Shown here piece after piece: positions 45,801-55,125 of a stretch of 64,000 nt of DNA. Every line of letters starts with the position of its first letter. The first letter of the stretch is position 1. This stretch comes from Heliocidaris erythrogramma (taxonomy: Eukaryota; Echinodermata; Echinoidea; Camarodonta; Echinometridae), in the NCBI GenBank assembly GCA_025617745.1, contig CM046870.1:21905501-21969500 (forward strand). Direction: 5' to 3'. Under the pieces are notes generated by a model that had not been told where the DNA came from, searched no databases, and saw only the letters and a program-made list of their open reading frames with translations. The translations under genes were made by a program, and so were the position numbers.

Positions 45801-48800
45801 ATCCCTATGGTAAGGGAATCAAGAAGAAACTTATTTTAGATCATTTCACTGCATTTGCCAACGGGGTAACAGGGGCATTACGTGTTTAAAGCCATGTTCC
45901 TCCATCTCTCTGTATGCTACGTTGTGTTCCCACGATAATATGAGAACTATTGAAAAGGATTATTATCAATTTTGGATCAAGTATGAATAAGAATGTAAGA
46001 GAGAACTGATCAGAATTTGATAGTATAAGGTTTGACGGTCAAAGGTCACTGGGTTATAAATGTTTTTAAAATCCCAGAAAAGTATCTCTTAATCAAATAA
46101 TTTCTTGGTACTGCAAAATTTCAATATGGCACGAAAAAGAGACATGATAACGAAGCTTTTCGACCTGCACTCATCAGGTTATCACGCAGGTATAAAACAA
46201 ATTACTTGAAATCAACTATATTATACTCGGTGAACCCGGACGCAACCTAGACGCCGTAATTTCAGAACAATCGCAAAGCTTGGACGAACTCCTTTTGTCT
46301 GCACAGAAGAGGTTCTTGCGATTGGATATAAGCAGCTTCCAGAAAGCGTAAATGCGCTGAGCTTCTGGCCCGGGACATAATTGAAAATTGATCGTCGGCA
46401 TAGCTTTGTGCGCAAGCTGGATTGTTCAGCAAGTGGAGACCAATCGCTGAATCGCATTTGGCTATCTTTGGTCTGTTAGCGTGCATTTCAGATTTGCAGG
46501 CACGGACGGGCTGCGTGCGCTGATTGGGTGTACGGTTCCGAATAATCGAGGGAATGTGTTGTTTAATGCGATCAGCCAACCGCTGAGAAGTACGGCCCAC
46601 GTACCTGGCATCGCACCGGCACTGAAATTGGTAAATAACATTACTCAAGTGGGGGGTGGGTAGTACATCCTTGCTAGTTGACGGTAGCATCCTGTGTGTA
46701 GAAAACACAATGCGTGTCGAAACCGCGTAATAGCAACGTGACACTGCGTGTTTGATCTGACTGGCGTATTTGTCAGATACCTTACCCCTCCAGGGTAGTT
46801 TGAGATACACGGGGCATTTGGCAGGTCCAAATCTGGTGTCAGATTTGGATTGTGCCTCCAGCGTCCGTGTTATGGTGCGAGATATAACATGCTCAGGGTA
46901 ACCATTGTCAAGGAGGATAGTTTTGATTTTCGCGATTTCGGGAGCTAATTTGCACGCAGAGCAAATCCTATGGGCGCGGCACACTAAGTTTCTAATGAGC
47001 CCAATCTTGTATGAAGTTGCACTGTACGAGTCCCATCTCGTGTATTGCCCGGTGAATGTGGGCTTGCGGTAGACGGAAGTGATGAATTTCCCATCACTTC
47101 TCTCAACGAGAACGTCGAGAAATGGGAGCGCATTGGACAGTTCAATTTCACATGTGAATTTTAGCGCGGGATGGAGCCGGTTCAGTTGTGTAAGGAAAAC
47201 CTCACACGCTGCGCGGTTATCAAAAATTGCATACTCACCGAGTATAATATAGTTGATTTCAAGTAATTTGTTTTATACCTGCGTGATAACCTGATGAGTG
47301 CAGGTCGAAAAGCTTCGTTATCATGTCTCTTTTTCGTGCCATATTGAAATATCTCTTAATTGTGATAAGTTTTCATTTGAAAAATGTGTGGTATTTGGTA
47401 GGCCTCAAAACAATGAGGATTTGGCATGATGAGTAAATTAAATAAATGTTTTCAGAAACTTTGGTTGAAAGTTTTGCTTGCTTGCGATCAAATTCATTTA
47501 TGCTTATGGAGGTTCCATCTTTGCATATATGCACCAGTGTATTTAGGATGGTTTGTGTCCTAACGTACTGTGTGTGGGAGTGAGGAGTGGCAATAATTGC
47601 GAGGCTTGGTTCAGCGAATATTTTGAACAATTGTTGCAAGATTGAAACTTATATATATTTGCTCAAAATCCATGCAAAATCTGGGTGATAGTTTTCACAT
47701 TGTCATATTTTGTTGATATGTGTGTTTCCTTCCAATGTATTTTCATTATCACCACTCATCCTTCTCTTTAAGCTCAGATGGTATTGTGTTACTTCCTGGG
47801 GGGTGTTTCATGAAAGGACTTGTCAGATATTTTATCCGACAAATTTGCTCTCAGCCAATCAAATGCAAGGATTTCAGTAGCTTATAACAGTTGTCGGATA
47901 AAATATCCGACAACTTCCTTTCATGAAACACTCCCCGGTTTTATATTCCTAACAGGCCAAAGATCTTCCCACTTACAAAGACATTGACTTCCTGAGTGGC
48001 AACAGCAGAATTATCGTAGGACAACAAACCAAGGATCAGATTCTTATTAAACTCAAGTCAGACACGGATGTAAGTATCATAAACGTGGTCTATATATGGA
48101 TGAATTGATTTATAGACTGAAAGCTAATTATAATAATATGATCTTCCTGAGTGAAAATATTATGATAATTGTAAGACAACAAAGGATCGGCTCCTTAGTC
48201 AACTCAAGTCAGACACAGATTTAAGTATCATAAATGTGGTCTGTTTATACATGTAGCTGAAAGGATTTATAGACAGTCAAAAAGACATTAAAGTAGATTT
48301 ATGGTCATGCAATTATGTTGTGAAAGAAACTGTCTCAAAGGAAATGGGAAAGGTTGACCATGTCTACATAAGAATTGTTTTACACTGTGTTGTTTTGGAA
48401 TCATCAAGATAGATAAGAAATTGACCCAATATCGCAGAAAAGCACACATACTGCACACAGAAATGGATATATGGGGCTATAAACACACAAGTGGCATGAG
48501 TGTTCAGCCTGAACATTTCGGCTATTTCTAGTCATATTTTGAATATAAGAGCATTTGACGAGCAATCCTTTTCGGGGGATGTTTCAACTATGATGGTCTT
48601 CCAAATTGACATAAAAGGAATGAGAAAGCTCACAAATTATTTTTCACCTTTCCCAGAACTCAAGATTCCTTTTTAATGTCATCAATGATTTTCCTGACTG
48701 CAAATATGATGTTGATCGAAGGACAACAAACCAAGGATTAGATTAGTATAAACTCAAGTCAGACGTGTGTATACATGTGATCATGTAGGTGAATGAAGAA

Positions 48801-51333
48801 AGCACAATGCTGATAGATGATATTTTAGATCGATGGATAGATTGACTGGGAAAAAGATGGTGACTTCTGAACTGTTGTTCTTACTTGATATTGGATGTCC
48901 TGTTATATAGCACATCCATTTATACAGGGCTCTTCCCTAACCTTTTTCAAAGGTGATCTAGATTTTAAAAAATAGGGTATGTTTGAATGGGCCAGCTGTT
49001 TAACCTTTCAATTTTGGAGTCCAGAGTAACAATATTGGAGCCCTTGTGGACTGGACTCCTGCTAGTGTCAAGCCCTGTGTTACAACTCATCATCCATTAT
49101 ACTTTGTACTGTATGGACACAAATCTGAACAAATATCTTCAACTTTCTGTAAAATACACCAAAAGAATTATTTTTGGTCTGATGAGTTGACCTAGCCATT
49201 TGTGTCTTTATCATTTCAGTTCCTGTCAGAGCTGAAGATTATGGACTACAGTCTCCTGGTAGGCATCCATGACATGGACAAGTACGAGCAGGACAGGCAG
49301 GAGGAGGCGGAGACGGCCAGCCAGGAGAACGGGGATGCAGTCATAGAAGAGGAAGGGGAAGACTCTGGCAGCGGGGAGTGCCTCACCCCTCCTGATAGCC
49401 CCATCCTCACCCCCAGGACCAGGCATGTTATGATAGAGGAGTATGACCCAAGCATTGACGTCTATGCTGTGAAAGGATTCGAGAGTAAGTCTACCTCATA
49501 AAGAAGTATTAATTTGTTCGATCATGTACGGCGGACCTCTCAGAAATCTTTACACAAGTTCAGATAGAGATTGCTCATTTCCCTATGAGCATTTAGAAAA
49601 GTTTAGACATACTTTCACATTACTGCAGTTTAGGTAACTTAAAACAATTTTGTATATTTTGACCAAATGCTGCTGGATGGCATGTGCTGTGGGCTTGAGC
49701 TTATGTCTAATGGCTTGTATTTATTTGTAAATAGCAGGGCGTTATATGTATGTCAGTGAAAAGTGATGATGTCAATCTGGTGTGCCTGATTGTATGCGGC
49801 ACAAATTTGACTTGGCCTTTTCATTTTTGATCAGGCAATTTATTGGGCTATACATTATTCTTGTTTATGCTTTCAATGATTTATAATATTGTTACTTTCA
49901 GCTATTTCAAACCATCGCGTTAAAAAGAATTATGAATTGCTTAGCAAAATCATTTCCTTTTTGATCTACCTATCTTACAGGATGCCCTAGAAAGCTGATC
50001 TATTTCATGGCACTCATTGATATCCTTACCCACTGGGGTGCTAAGAAGAAGGCTGCACAGGCTGCTAAGACAGTCAAACATGGAGTGAGTACCACTTTGT
50101 CTTTAGAAAAGGAAGTTAAGAAATATGTTAGAGCAACATTAAAAATTACCAAAAATACCTTTATGACTTAAATGTACAAAGGAACATTTGTTGAAAACCA
50201 CTTTTTCTTTTTCATTCTTATTTTGCAAAGTAACAGTGAGGGGACTGGTGAAAGTATTAATCTTCCTTTTCATTCATTGTCAGTTTCTTCATGATAAACC
50301 ATAATCACTGTGATGCTGATAAATAATATAGAGCAGATGATTGTAATAAGTCATACAGAAGTTGTCAGATAAAAATCAAGCGTTGTTGTGATTAGCACCT
50401 TCAATGCCATAGGCAGATATTATGTCTTGTGATTCAATCTAGTTTCATTATCGTGCAGCATGAAACTATTGCAAATCTCTACCACCTGCAAAATTCATGA
50501 ACGTTTTCGTGCACTCCAACGTTTCTAGTTTTACAGTAGACTTGGGCCTTATTTAATTCAGTACTTAAGTACAAGATATGAGTATTTTACTAAGTATTCC
50601 ACTGAGATAATACTTAAGCAACTTTGGTATTCATTTGAATCTTTTGGCAAAGTATTTTACCTTAAGTATAAGAAAGCTCGACAGCAGACCTAAGCCAATT
50701 ACTTGATGGGCAGGTACTATACTATATGTGGCTTTCATACATACGTGGAGCAGTATAAGCTGCGCACTGGCAAATGATATAATGTGACGCATTTATAGAG
50801 CATTATTTTGGACTGGCTGTGTGACGTCACCAGGCTATATCAGTAAGTATTTTGCCTCCAAGTAGGCGTGCTAAAGTAAAGTACAGTCAAACCTGCTTTA
50901 GGGACCACCTGTATAGAAAGACCACCTGTCTATAAAGACCATAATTTTCGTATCCCTTGAAAAGTGTTTCTCATTGAAACATGCATTTAAGGAACGTGTA
51001 CATAAAGACCACCTGCTCATAAAGACCGCTTTTCTTGTCTCCTTTGAGTGGTCTTTATAGACAGGTTTCACTGTACTTAGAATTGATCTGAATACGGGTT
51101 AAGCCAGTTTACTTAGCCAAGCCAAATGCTTAGTAATTCACTTACATATTGCGCATTTTGTAGTGAATACCGGCCCTGTTATATTACAAGATCTTTTGCA
51201 TTGAATATTATTATTATTACCCTTGTATCTTGCCCCTCTTTTTCTTTGCTAGGCTGGTGCTGAAATATCCTCCGTCAAACCTGAACAGTATGCAAAGAGG
51301 TTCTTAGACTTCATCTCGAAAGTCATGGAATGA
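27826..51333 (+). CDS. PIP4K2: Phosphatidylinositol-5-phosphate 4-kinase type 2 (9 coding exons)
   Basis: Converts PI5P to PI(4,5)P2 at internal membranes and the nucleus. Exons: 27826-27951, 42720-42817, 43706-43802, 44990-45142, 45582-45767, 47956-48069, 49220-49484, 49981-50084, 51253-51333. They total 1224 bases, 407 aa plus stop, against about 406 in human PIP4K2A. All junctions are GT-AG and in phase. Visible: N-terminal [37 protein letters not shown], the ATP-binding Lys139 in [26 protein letters not shown] (264-276), an acidic insert with TPPDSP, the catalytic-loop-region Asp360 in IDILTHW, then KTVKHGAGAEIS. The Ala in this activation loop, where type I kinases have Glu, supports type II. 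Intron 1 is 14.8 kb. Which vertebrate paralogue is closest cannot be told. Confidence 0.93.
28357..29297. mobile_element. DNA element with 25-bp terminal inverted repeats and TA flanks
   Basis: Left end GGGTGCGCCGCCCGGTATTC and inverted right end GGGTGCGCGCGCCGGTATTC, both continuing GGTCA (22 of 25 match). TA dinucleotides at 28355-28356 and 29298-29299 flank it. The box ATTCGGTCA occurs at least six times, near both ends and near 28787, 29077 and 29098. GCGCTTTG-type short repeats lie at 28815-28900. No transposase. It starts 0.4 kb after kinase exon 1. Confidence 0.7.
29476..29950. mobile_element. 475-bp element with ~32-bp terminal inverted repeats
   Basis: Left TACATGTATGATGCCTTTAC and inverted right TACATGTATGATCACTTCAC, each continuing CTAATACCGRCC. 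Additional TACCGACC boxes near 29697 and 29902. Noncoding; kinase intron 1. Confidence 0.65.
30262..30853. repeat. Long imperfect palindrome (~240-bp arms)
   Basis: The left arm about 30262-30510 and right arm about 30615-30853 are reverse complements over most of their length (for example GCCCCCAAAGTCGAGGTAG against CTACCTCGACTTTGGGGGC), around a ~100-bp loop. Probably a foldback element or inverted duplication. Open frames on both strands are mirror translations of one sequence. Confidence 0.75.
31128..31195. repeat. 21-bp tandem repeat
   Basis: Three near-perfect copies of a CACCTACATGTATGTGCTG unit. TACATG-type hexamers are scattered through the rest of kinase intron 1 (33.4-37.8 kb). 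Confidence 0.85.
32438..33363. mobile_element. Possible DNA element with short inverted and subterminal direct repeats
   Basis: TAAGCCCGAGTC at the left is inverted as GACTCAGGCTTA at the right. A ~45-bp direct repeat with GGGATTCGA, GATCGAA and ACCGG boxes lies inside each end (about 32470-32512 and 33308-33350). No coding capacity. Confidence 0.45.
34494..36160. mobile_element. Copy of the 53142-53757 MITE family, split by insertion
   Basis: The left part (34494-34645: GGTGTTAAAAAACAGTGGAC, ATCAGACTGAG) and the right part (from 35953: GAATATTTAATTAGATTTTT, TCAAGGCAAC, GTTGCAGCTGTCATTTCTGC) are colinear with 53142-53757. The gap is the TTAA-flanked element at 34646-35952. Confidence 0.6.
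34646..35952. mobile_element. TTAA-flanked 1.3-kb insertion
   Basis: TTAA at 34642-34645 and 35953-35956. Ends AGTCATTGTAACAAGA and, inverted, AGTCATTGGAACAAGA. A lone end of the same family is at 29403-29421. Open frames inside (for example 35097-35378) are not recognisable as a transposase. Confidence 0.65.
37956..38125 (-). mobile_element. tRNA-derived SINE, interrupted between A and B boxes
   Basis: On the minus strand an A-box-like GGTCTAGCGGTAACG (38119-38105) and a B box AGGTTCGAATC (38000-37990) are about 105 bases apart instead of about 35. The extra sequence contains AGCGCTATATAAATGTCATG, a LINE/SINE tail motif also seen at 14160. A decayed tRNA gene is an alternative. Confidence 0.45.
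39117..39552. repeat. ~40-bp minisatellite
   Basis: About 11 units of ACCAGACAAGAGAAGAAGAG followed by AAAGGTTTCATATTTTTAAAG, most similar in the middle and degenerate at both edges. Kinase intron 1. Confidence 0.85.
39594..40109. mobile_element. Palindromic MITE, copy 2
   Basis: Ends AAAGGGAAAGTCCACCCTGG and, inverted, AAAGGGGAAGTCCACACTTG. Arms of about 210 bp are inverted copies of each other (GCGAGCTCCTCTCCCA against TGGGAGAGGAGCTCGC). Related to 27000-27430. Confidence 0.75.
40200..41275. repeat. ~100-bp satellite, about 10 copies
   Basis: Unit: GTGATCAACATCAAAATAGA, AGATTATAAATGGTGGTTGG, TTGGTTGTATCATATTCAAG, TGTAGAAGACATAGGACTGT, GAAGATGGTTAAATGTCTAG. Units differ by small indels; one carries an inserted ACATGTAT. 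Kinase intron 1. Confidence 0.9.
41463..42149. mobile_element. 687-bp DNA element with ~32-bp inverted repeats, TA flanks
   Basis: Left TGTGACCCTCAACCACAAAA and inverted right TGTGACCCTCCACCACAAAA, both continuing CGACCAATAAGTC. TA dinucleotides at 41461-41462 and 42150-42151. Noncoding. Kinase intron 1. Confidence 0.8.
42768..43361 (+). repeat. Four tandem copies of the 3' half of kinase exon 2
   Basis: Units start at 42768, 42947, 43126 and 43312 (periods 179, 179, 186). Each carries about 50 bases of exon 2 (GACTTCAAAGCCAA to TTTAACAA), the donor GTAAGTTC, and about 120 bases of intron including part of an hAT-MITE-like sequence (CAGTGGCAGATTTAGGGG). Copies 1 to 3 are nearly identical; copy 4 is more diverged. 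Only the first copy has the real exon 5' half and acceptor. Confidence 0.9.
45143..45581. other. Kinase intron 4
   Basis: Ordinary intron sequence, donor GTTTGA (weak) and acceptor CATCACAG. No repeat identified. Confidence 0.6.
46262..47234 (-). pseudogene. Penelope RT C-terminus plus GIY-YIG endonuclease, truncated
   Basis: One open frame of about 324 codons runs from the inner edge of the right repeat to the stop at 46262. It begins [13 protein letters not shown], the sequence that normally follows the YVDD active site, so the polymerase palm is lost. Next come [14 protein letters not shown] and [17 protein letters not shown], the conserved end of Penelope RT. A cysteine-containing linker follows, then the endonuclease domain [20 protein letters not shown], with a downstream FLEAAYI supplying the Glu. 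A GTG at 46984 has no meaning as a start. No stop or shift is visible in the remaining part. Confidence 0.88.
47284..47323 (+). ncRNA. Hammerhead-like motif in the Penelope repeat
   Basis: TGATAAC (47284-47290) and GTTATCA (47317-47323) can close a helix around CTGATGA (47291-47297) and GAAA (47307-47310). Helix III would be only AA/TT. Helix II is poorly formed (one evident pair), so activity is doubtful. The mirror copy lies in the left repeat on the minus strand, in sense with the coding frame. Penelope elements are known to carry hammerheads here. Confidence 0.4.
47797..47938. mobile_element. Foldback MITE (family of 10027)
   Basis: Ends GGGGGGTGTTTCATGAAAGG and its inverted partner. Interior TTATCCGACAA, GCTCTCAGCCAATC, TTTCAGTAGCTTATAACAG. 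It ends 17 bases before kinase exon 6. Confidence 0.75.
48139..48800 (+). pseudogene. Two decayed copies of kinase exon 6
   Basis: Copy 2 (about 48139-48260) matches the exon's second half and the following intron (CTTCCTGAGTG, ACTCAAGTCAGACACAGAT), but the donor GTAAGT has become TTAAGT. Copy 3 (about 48690-48790) retains GAAGGACAACAAACCAAGGA and AAACTCAAGTCAGACG with deletions and in-frame stops. A TTAA MITE (48292-48672) separates them. Neither can code. Confidence 0.8.
48292..48672. mobile_element. TTAA-flanked MITE, copy 3
   Basis: TTAA at 48288-48291 and 48673-48676. Colinear with 17877-18241 (GTGAAAGAAACTGTCTCAAA, GCACACATACTGCACACAGA). Confidence 0.75.
50555..51177. mobile_element. 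Inverted-repeat element containing a nested MITE
   Basis: GGGCCTTATTTAATTCAGTA near 50555 and an inverted GGGCCGGTATTCACTAC near 51175 suggest a foldback element with diverged ends. It is split by the TA-flanked MITE at 50884-51073. Kinase intron 8. Confidence 0.45.
50884..51073. mobile_element. TA-flanked MITE with CAGTCAAACCTG ends
   Basis: Ends CAGTCAAACCTG and CAGGTTTCACTG; TA at 50882-50883 and 51074-51075, as in Tc1/mariner insertions. Interior TATAAAGACCACCTG repeats. Kinase intron 8. Confidence 0.75.
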
Positions 51334-53141
51334 GGAACCGCACAAACAAGAGACATAGTTTGAGACTTTTCTTAAACCCAAGTCCTGAAAGAGCTTATGT
51401 GACCAAGGAAATCCACAGGGTCATCTCACAGGGGAGCCATCTGGTTACAAGTTGTCCGTGCGAACTTGCCATCGGCTTATTTTGAGCAACGCGCTGATTG
51501 CTTTGGGACTGGGTAAACTATAAGAGCAAATCAGTGTAATGTGAATGCACTTTGTTGGTCAGGTAGGGTTGAATGGTGTACAGAATTTGAATTATGACAA
51601 AAAAAGTGTAAGTTGCGAAATTTATCAAAGCTTATTTATTAAATATCCAGATGTCTACGGGCATATCCTTCGAGGGGGCTTGTCCGGGGGTTATGTTTGC
51701 TTTGTGTGGTAAGTGCGCTGGACCTTCGTAGCGTAACGCATCAGTCGACCCAGTCCGTATCGACCATCTTAATAGTTCACTGTAGTTGGGAATCTCTGAC
51801 TACATCAGTGTCGGTGTGATTGTTTTCACGTTATTGGGAGTTATTCACAGTTAATGTCAGTAGAAAGTTAACAAATAGAGATCTCACCCTGTGAACTTGT
51901 GTAATGTGCTCCTTTTTTACTTTGACACCCTGTACTATCCATGATGTTCCAAGAAAAGAAGATTTAATTTTCTTCTCCATGTTTACCTACACCCTGTTTA
52001 TGAGATATGTCAAGACACCATATCCCCTACTCAAAAGCCCTCAAATTGCACTGCGTCATCTTCCAAAGTGAATTGGCATTATCAACACTAATGTAGTTGT
52101 ATCACTGTTCTTCTTCATTTTCTACCGATAGTTGAAATAGCTTTGATATATTTCACAACAAAGGTCTGATTGTACATGTGTAAAGGGAAAAATGTTGCTC
52201 CATAAAAGCCATATGAAGGGAACTACTGTTCCAAAACTCCCAAGTGAATGCAGGGACTTAAGTGGCAAGTCATTTATTTGGTCATTTTGTATCATTTGTA
52301 ATATATTTCTCTGTCTATAAATATGTGATACCTACTACATTGATATAAGAAAATATAGCACCTGAACTCGGCATTGTCGCTTGAAATGTTGATATGATGT
52401 AAGTGTTGTGGTGCTAAATATTGTGTTATTTTGATTGGACCCATGTGTATCAACAAAAAATGTAGGAATGTGAAAAATGGTGTTTACCGCTGGGCGATAA
52501 AAAAAAAATGTTCGCAGGTGAGCCGTCCATGGCTCTGCGTCCAATCCAAGGGGCATGGGGCCTATTAGCCTTTTCACAATACCGGTACTCAACTTTTATC
52601 TAACTTTCACTTTCATGCCTAGGCAGATAGCATGTAGTAGTTTGTCATCTACAATGCAGTTGAAGTTTGTGTAAATAGTCCTGTTATAAAAGTAATGCGC
52701 AGGTTTGAAAGTGCAGTCCATATTTACTATACGATCAGAGTGTTTTGGTTATAGGGAGATGGAAAGGGGGTGGGGAAACGACACTACTGAGTTCAACATT
52801 AGGCGTAGCTATTCGGCTTTCTCATATTTCCATTAGGTAGGGGAAGGATATATGTGTGCTAGTGAAACTTCTTGATATTCTTTAGGATACGAAATGGACC
52901 AAATGGTTAGCTTTAGATCAAGAATAGGACCAAAGGCAAGAGAGATGTTGCTGCTGTTGTATACCAGGAGGTTGATGTAGGCTTGCAAATCAGTCTGATA
53001 AAGCATATTTCCTTTTTGGTTTTTCAGGAAACTAAGAGTATTTTCTTCATATCCTTGTTCTACAGTCGTTTATTGGGATACACTGAATGCCAATTTATCT
53101 TCGCATCTCAGTGTTCATGGATGAAAACTGTTATGAAAAGT
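51334..53141 (+). other. 3' UTR and downstream flank of the kinase gene
   Basis: No open frame of note. The 3' UTR end cannot be fixed: several AATAAA-like signals lie further downstream, some within MITEs. No repeat identified up to 53141. Confidence 0.4.
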
Positions 53142-53757
53142 ACTAGGTGTTAAAAAAGAGTGGACACTTGATCGTTAATATCTAAAAAATTGTACCACGT
53201 ATCAGACTAATGTTTACATTGTGAAGTTAAAGGGTCTCACATTTATTGGGAGTAAGGTTCATGACATTTCTCCTAATAATTTTCTTAAACTCTTGTTCTG
53301 AATATTTAATTAGATTTTTCACTTTTTGAAAACTCAAGGCCACAAATTTTGTGTTTATCAGTAATCAATTCAGAATACAGTTGCCATTGTGCATTGGGAG
53401 TTGAAATTCCAGAACATCTTTTTTAACCCAGTCATGAATCATGAAGGACACTGGACAGCAGAATGTTGGCAGAAATGACAGCTGCAACACACAATGGCAA
53501 TAGATGTGTTCTGAATTAATTGCCTATACACACAGATTTTGTGGCCTTGATTTTTCACAAGGTGATAAATCTAATTAAATATTTTTCTGAGCTATATTTT
53601 AAGAAAAGTATTCAGAGCAATGCAATAAAACTTGCTCCCAATAAATTTCAGAGACTTCAACTTTACAATGCTCAAACCTTACTCTGATATGATTGACATT
53701 TTTTTAGTTATTAATGATCAAAAGCGTCCACTGTTTTTTTTTTTTTTAAACACCTAG
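53142..53757. mobile_element. 616-bp MITE with CTAGGTGTT ends
   Basis: Left CTAGGTGTTAAAAAAGAGTG and inverted right CTAGGTGTTTAAAAAA, then AGTGGACGCTTTTGATC; flanked by TA. The interior is itself partly palindromic (GCAGCTGTCATTTCTGCC-type). Second, interrupted copy at 34494-36160. Confidence 0.7.
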
Positions 53758-54396
53758 TAGATGAATGCATCTTGGATTAATCAAGAAAATTGCGGTGTAG
53801 TTGTGCGCCAGATTATATCAGGTGCAATTGGTAATGTACCTCTCTTATTCTTTACAGTTGACCAACTAACTTGTAGATCTAAGAAAGTAAAATAATGTCA
53901 GCACTCTCCAGAATCTTGGAATCATTCGCTAAGATTTTGCTCCTGTATTTCCTGCATGTCATGCTTCCCGCTTGCATTGTAAATTAAATTGCATGGGTGA
54001 ATTGGTGCATAATTCCATCTTTATTCTCGATGGGCTACTGCTTGGTGACTTTGGCATAAAACTTCATTCACATTTGACGGGGGAGACTGGTTTTCAGGAA
54101 ATGCTGTGGCAGATTAAATCATTATACGTGTTAACAAATGGCAAATGGGTGTGGACAAAAGTAGTTGTACGCAAGAAAGTGAACCCACTTCTCTTTGTTT
54201 TATAAAATACAGAAATGTGAATACGCATGAGCAGGGTACACTTTGAACGAGGTTTAACCAAATTTTTCTCTACAGCCTTCCAAACTTACCTCTTTTACTG
54301 AAGCGAGTCCAAATATAAACTATATTGGGCAACTCTGCCGAGGGGATCAGTCTGCACTGAACTGTTTACCAAGAGTGGCAAAATTGGCAAAATCCG

Positions 54397-54554
54397 GGCT
54401 GCGTTACACAAAGGTTTGCAATCAATTGCAAAATGCCAGTGTCCAATCAAGATCATTGTTGCATTCACAATCATATTCAAAAGGCTAACCATTAACCAAT
54501 CAGAATGGTCGGTTCAAATTTGCAATTTATTGCAAACCTTTGTGTCGCACAGCC
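54397..54554. mobile_element. Foldback MITE, ~36-bp inverted repeats
   Basis: GGGCTGCGTTACACAAAGGT and inverted GGCTGTGCGACACAAAGGTT, continuing TTGCAATNNATTGCAAA. Noncoding. Confidence 0.7.
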
Positions 54555-54944
54555 ACAATCCTACAGTGTAGAGCAAGACTGATCCAGTTTTTTCCCCTTA
54601 TCTTTCCTTACAATCTACCTGATAATGCATAGTAATACATGTACATGTACAAAGACAAATCTAATGGCCATAAGAGTGGTCTAAATGGAGGCTTGGCATT
54701 TTGAAATATAGAATCGTACTGTAAGGCATTATACATGTATCTAGAATTTTGATTATTTCTGATTATCTTTATGATTATATGTTGCTTATCAAATGCAGAA
54801 AATATAAGTCAATGTGAATGCTTCATTCACCAATTTTACACGTTATTTTTTAAAAAATTGTTGTTTCTTCATATATGAAATTATATGTAATGCGTGCTTT
54901 GCTACAAATTGTTATGAAATGCTTATCAAATGTTGATCCATATA

Positions 54945-55125
54945 CAGTGAAACCTGTATATAAAGACCACTCAAGGGAGACAAGAAAAGTGGTCTTTATG
55001 AGCAGATGGTCTTTATGTACAGGTTCCTATATTTCAAGGGGGAAACACTTTTCAAGGGAAACAAAAATTGGGTCTTTATAGACAGGTGGTCTTTCTATAC
55101 AGGTGGTCGCTATTAGGTTTGACTG
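54945..55125. mobile_element. TA-flanked MITE with CAGTGAAACCTG ends
   Basis: Ends CAGTGAAACCTG and GGTTTGACTG; TA at 54943-54944 and 55126-55127. Inverse orientation to 50884-51073. Confidence 0.75.

Larger units (their letters stand above)
46083..47360 (-). mobile_element. 5'-truncated Penelope-like element with inverted pseudo-LTRs
   Basis: Two perfect 116-bp repeats in inverted orientation, 46118-46233 and 47235-47350, bracket a GIY-YIG reverse transcriptase fragment. An 11-bp direct repeat TATCTCTTAAT (46083-46093 and 47350-47360) looks like the target duplication; 24 extra bases lie between the left copy and the repeat. Inserted in kinase intron 5 on the opposite strand. Identity of the repeats suggests recent insertion. 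Confidence 0.85.

Noticed and set aside
49226-49455. Minus-strand frames over kinase exon 7
   Set aside because: Antisense shadows of a well-supported exon.
54397-54554. Possible structured RNA because of a long hairpin
   Set aside because: Terminal inverted repeats of a MITE explain the hairpin.
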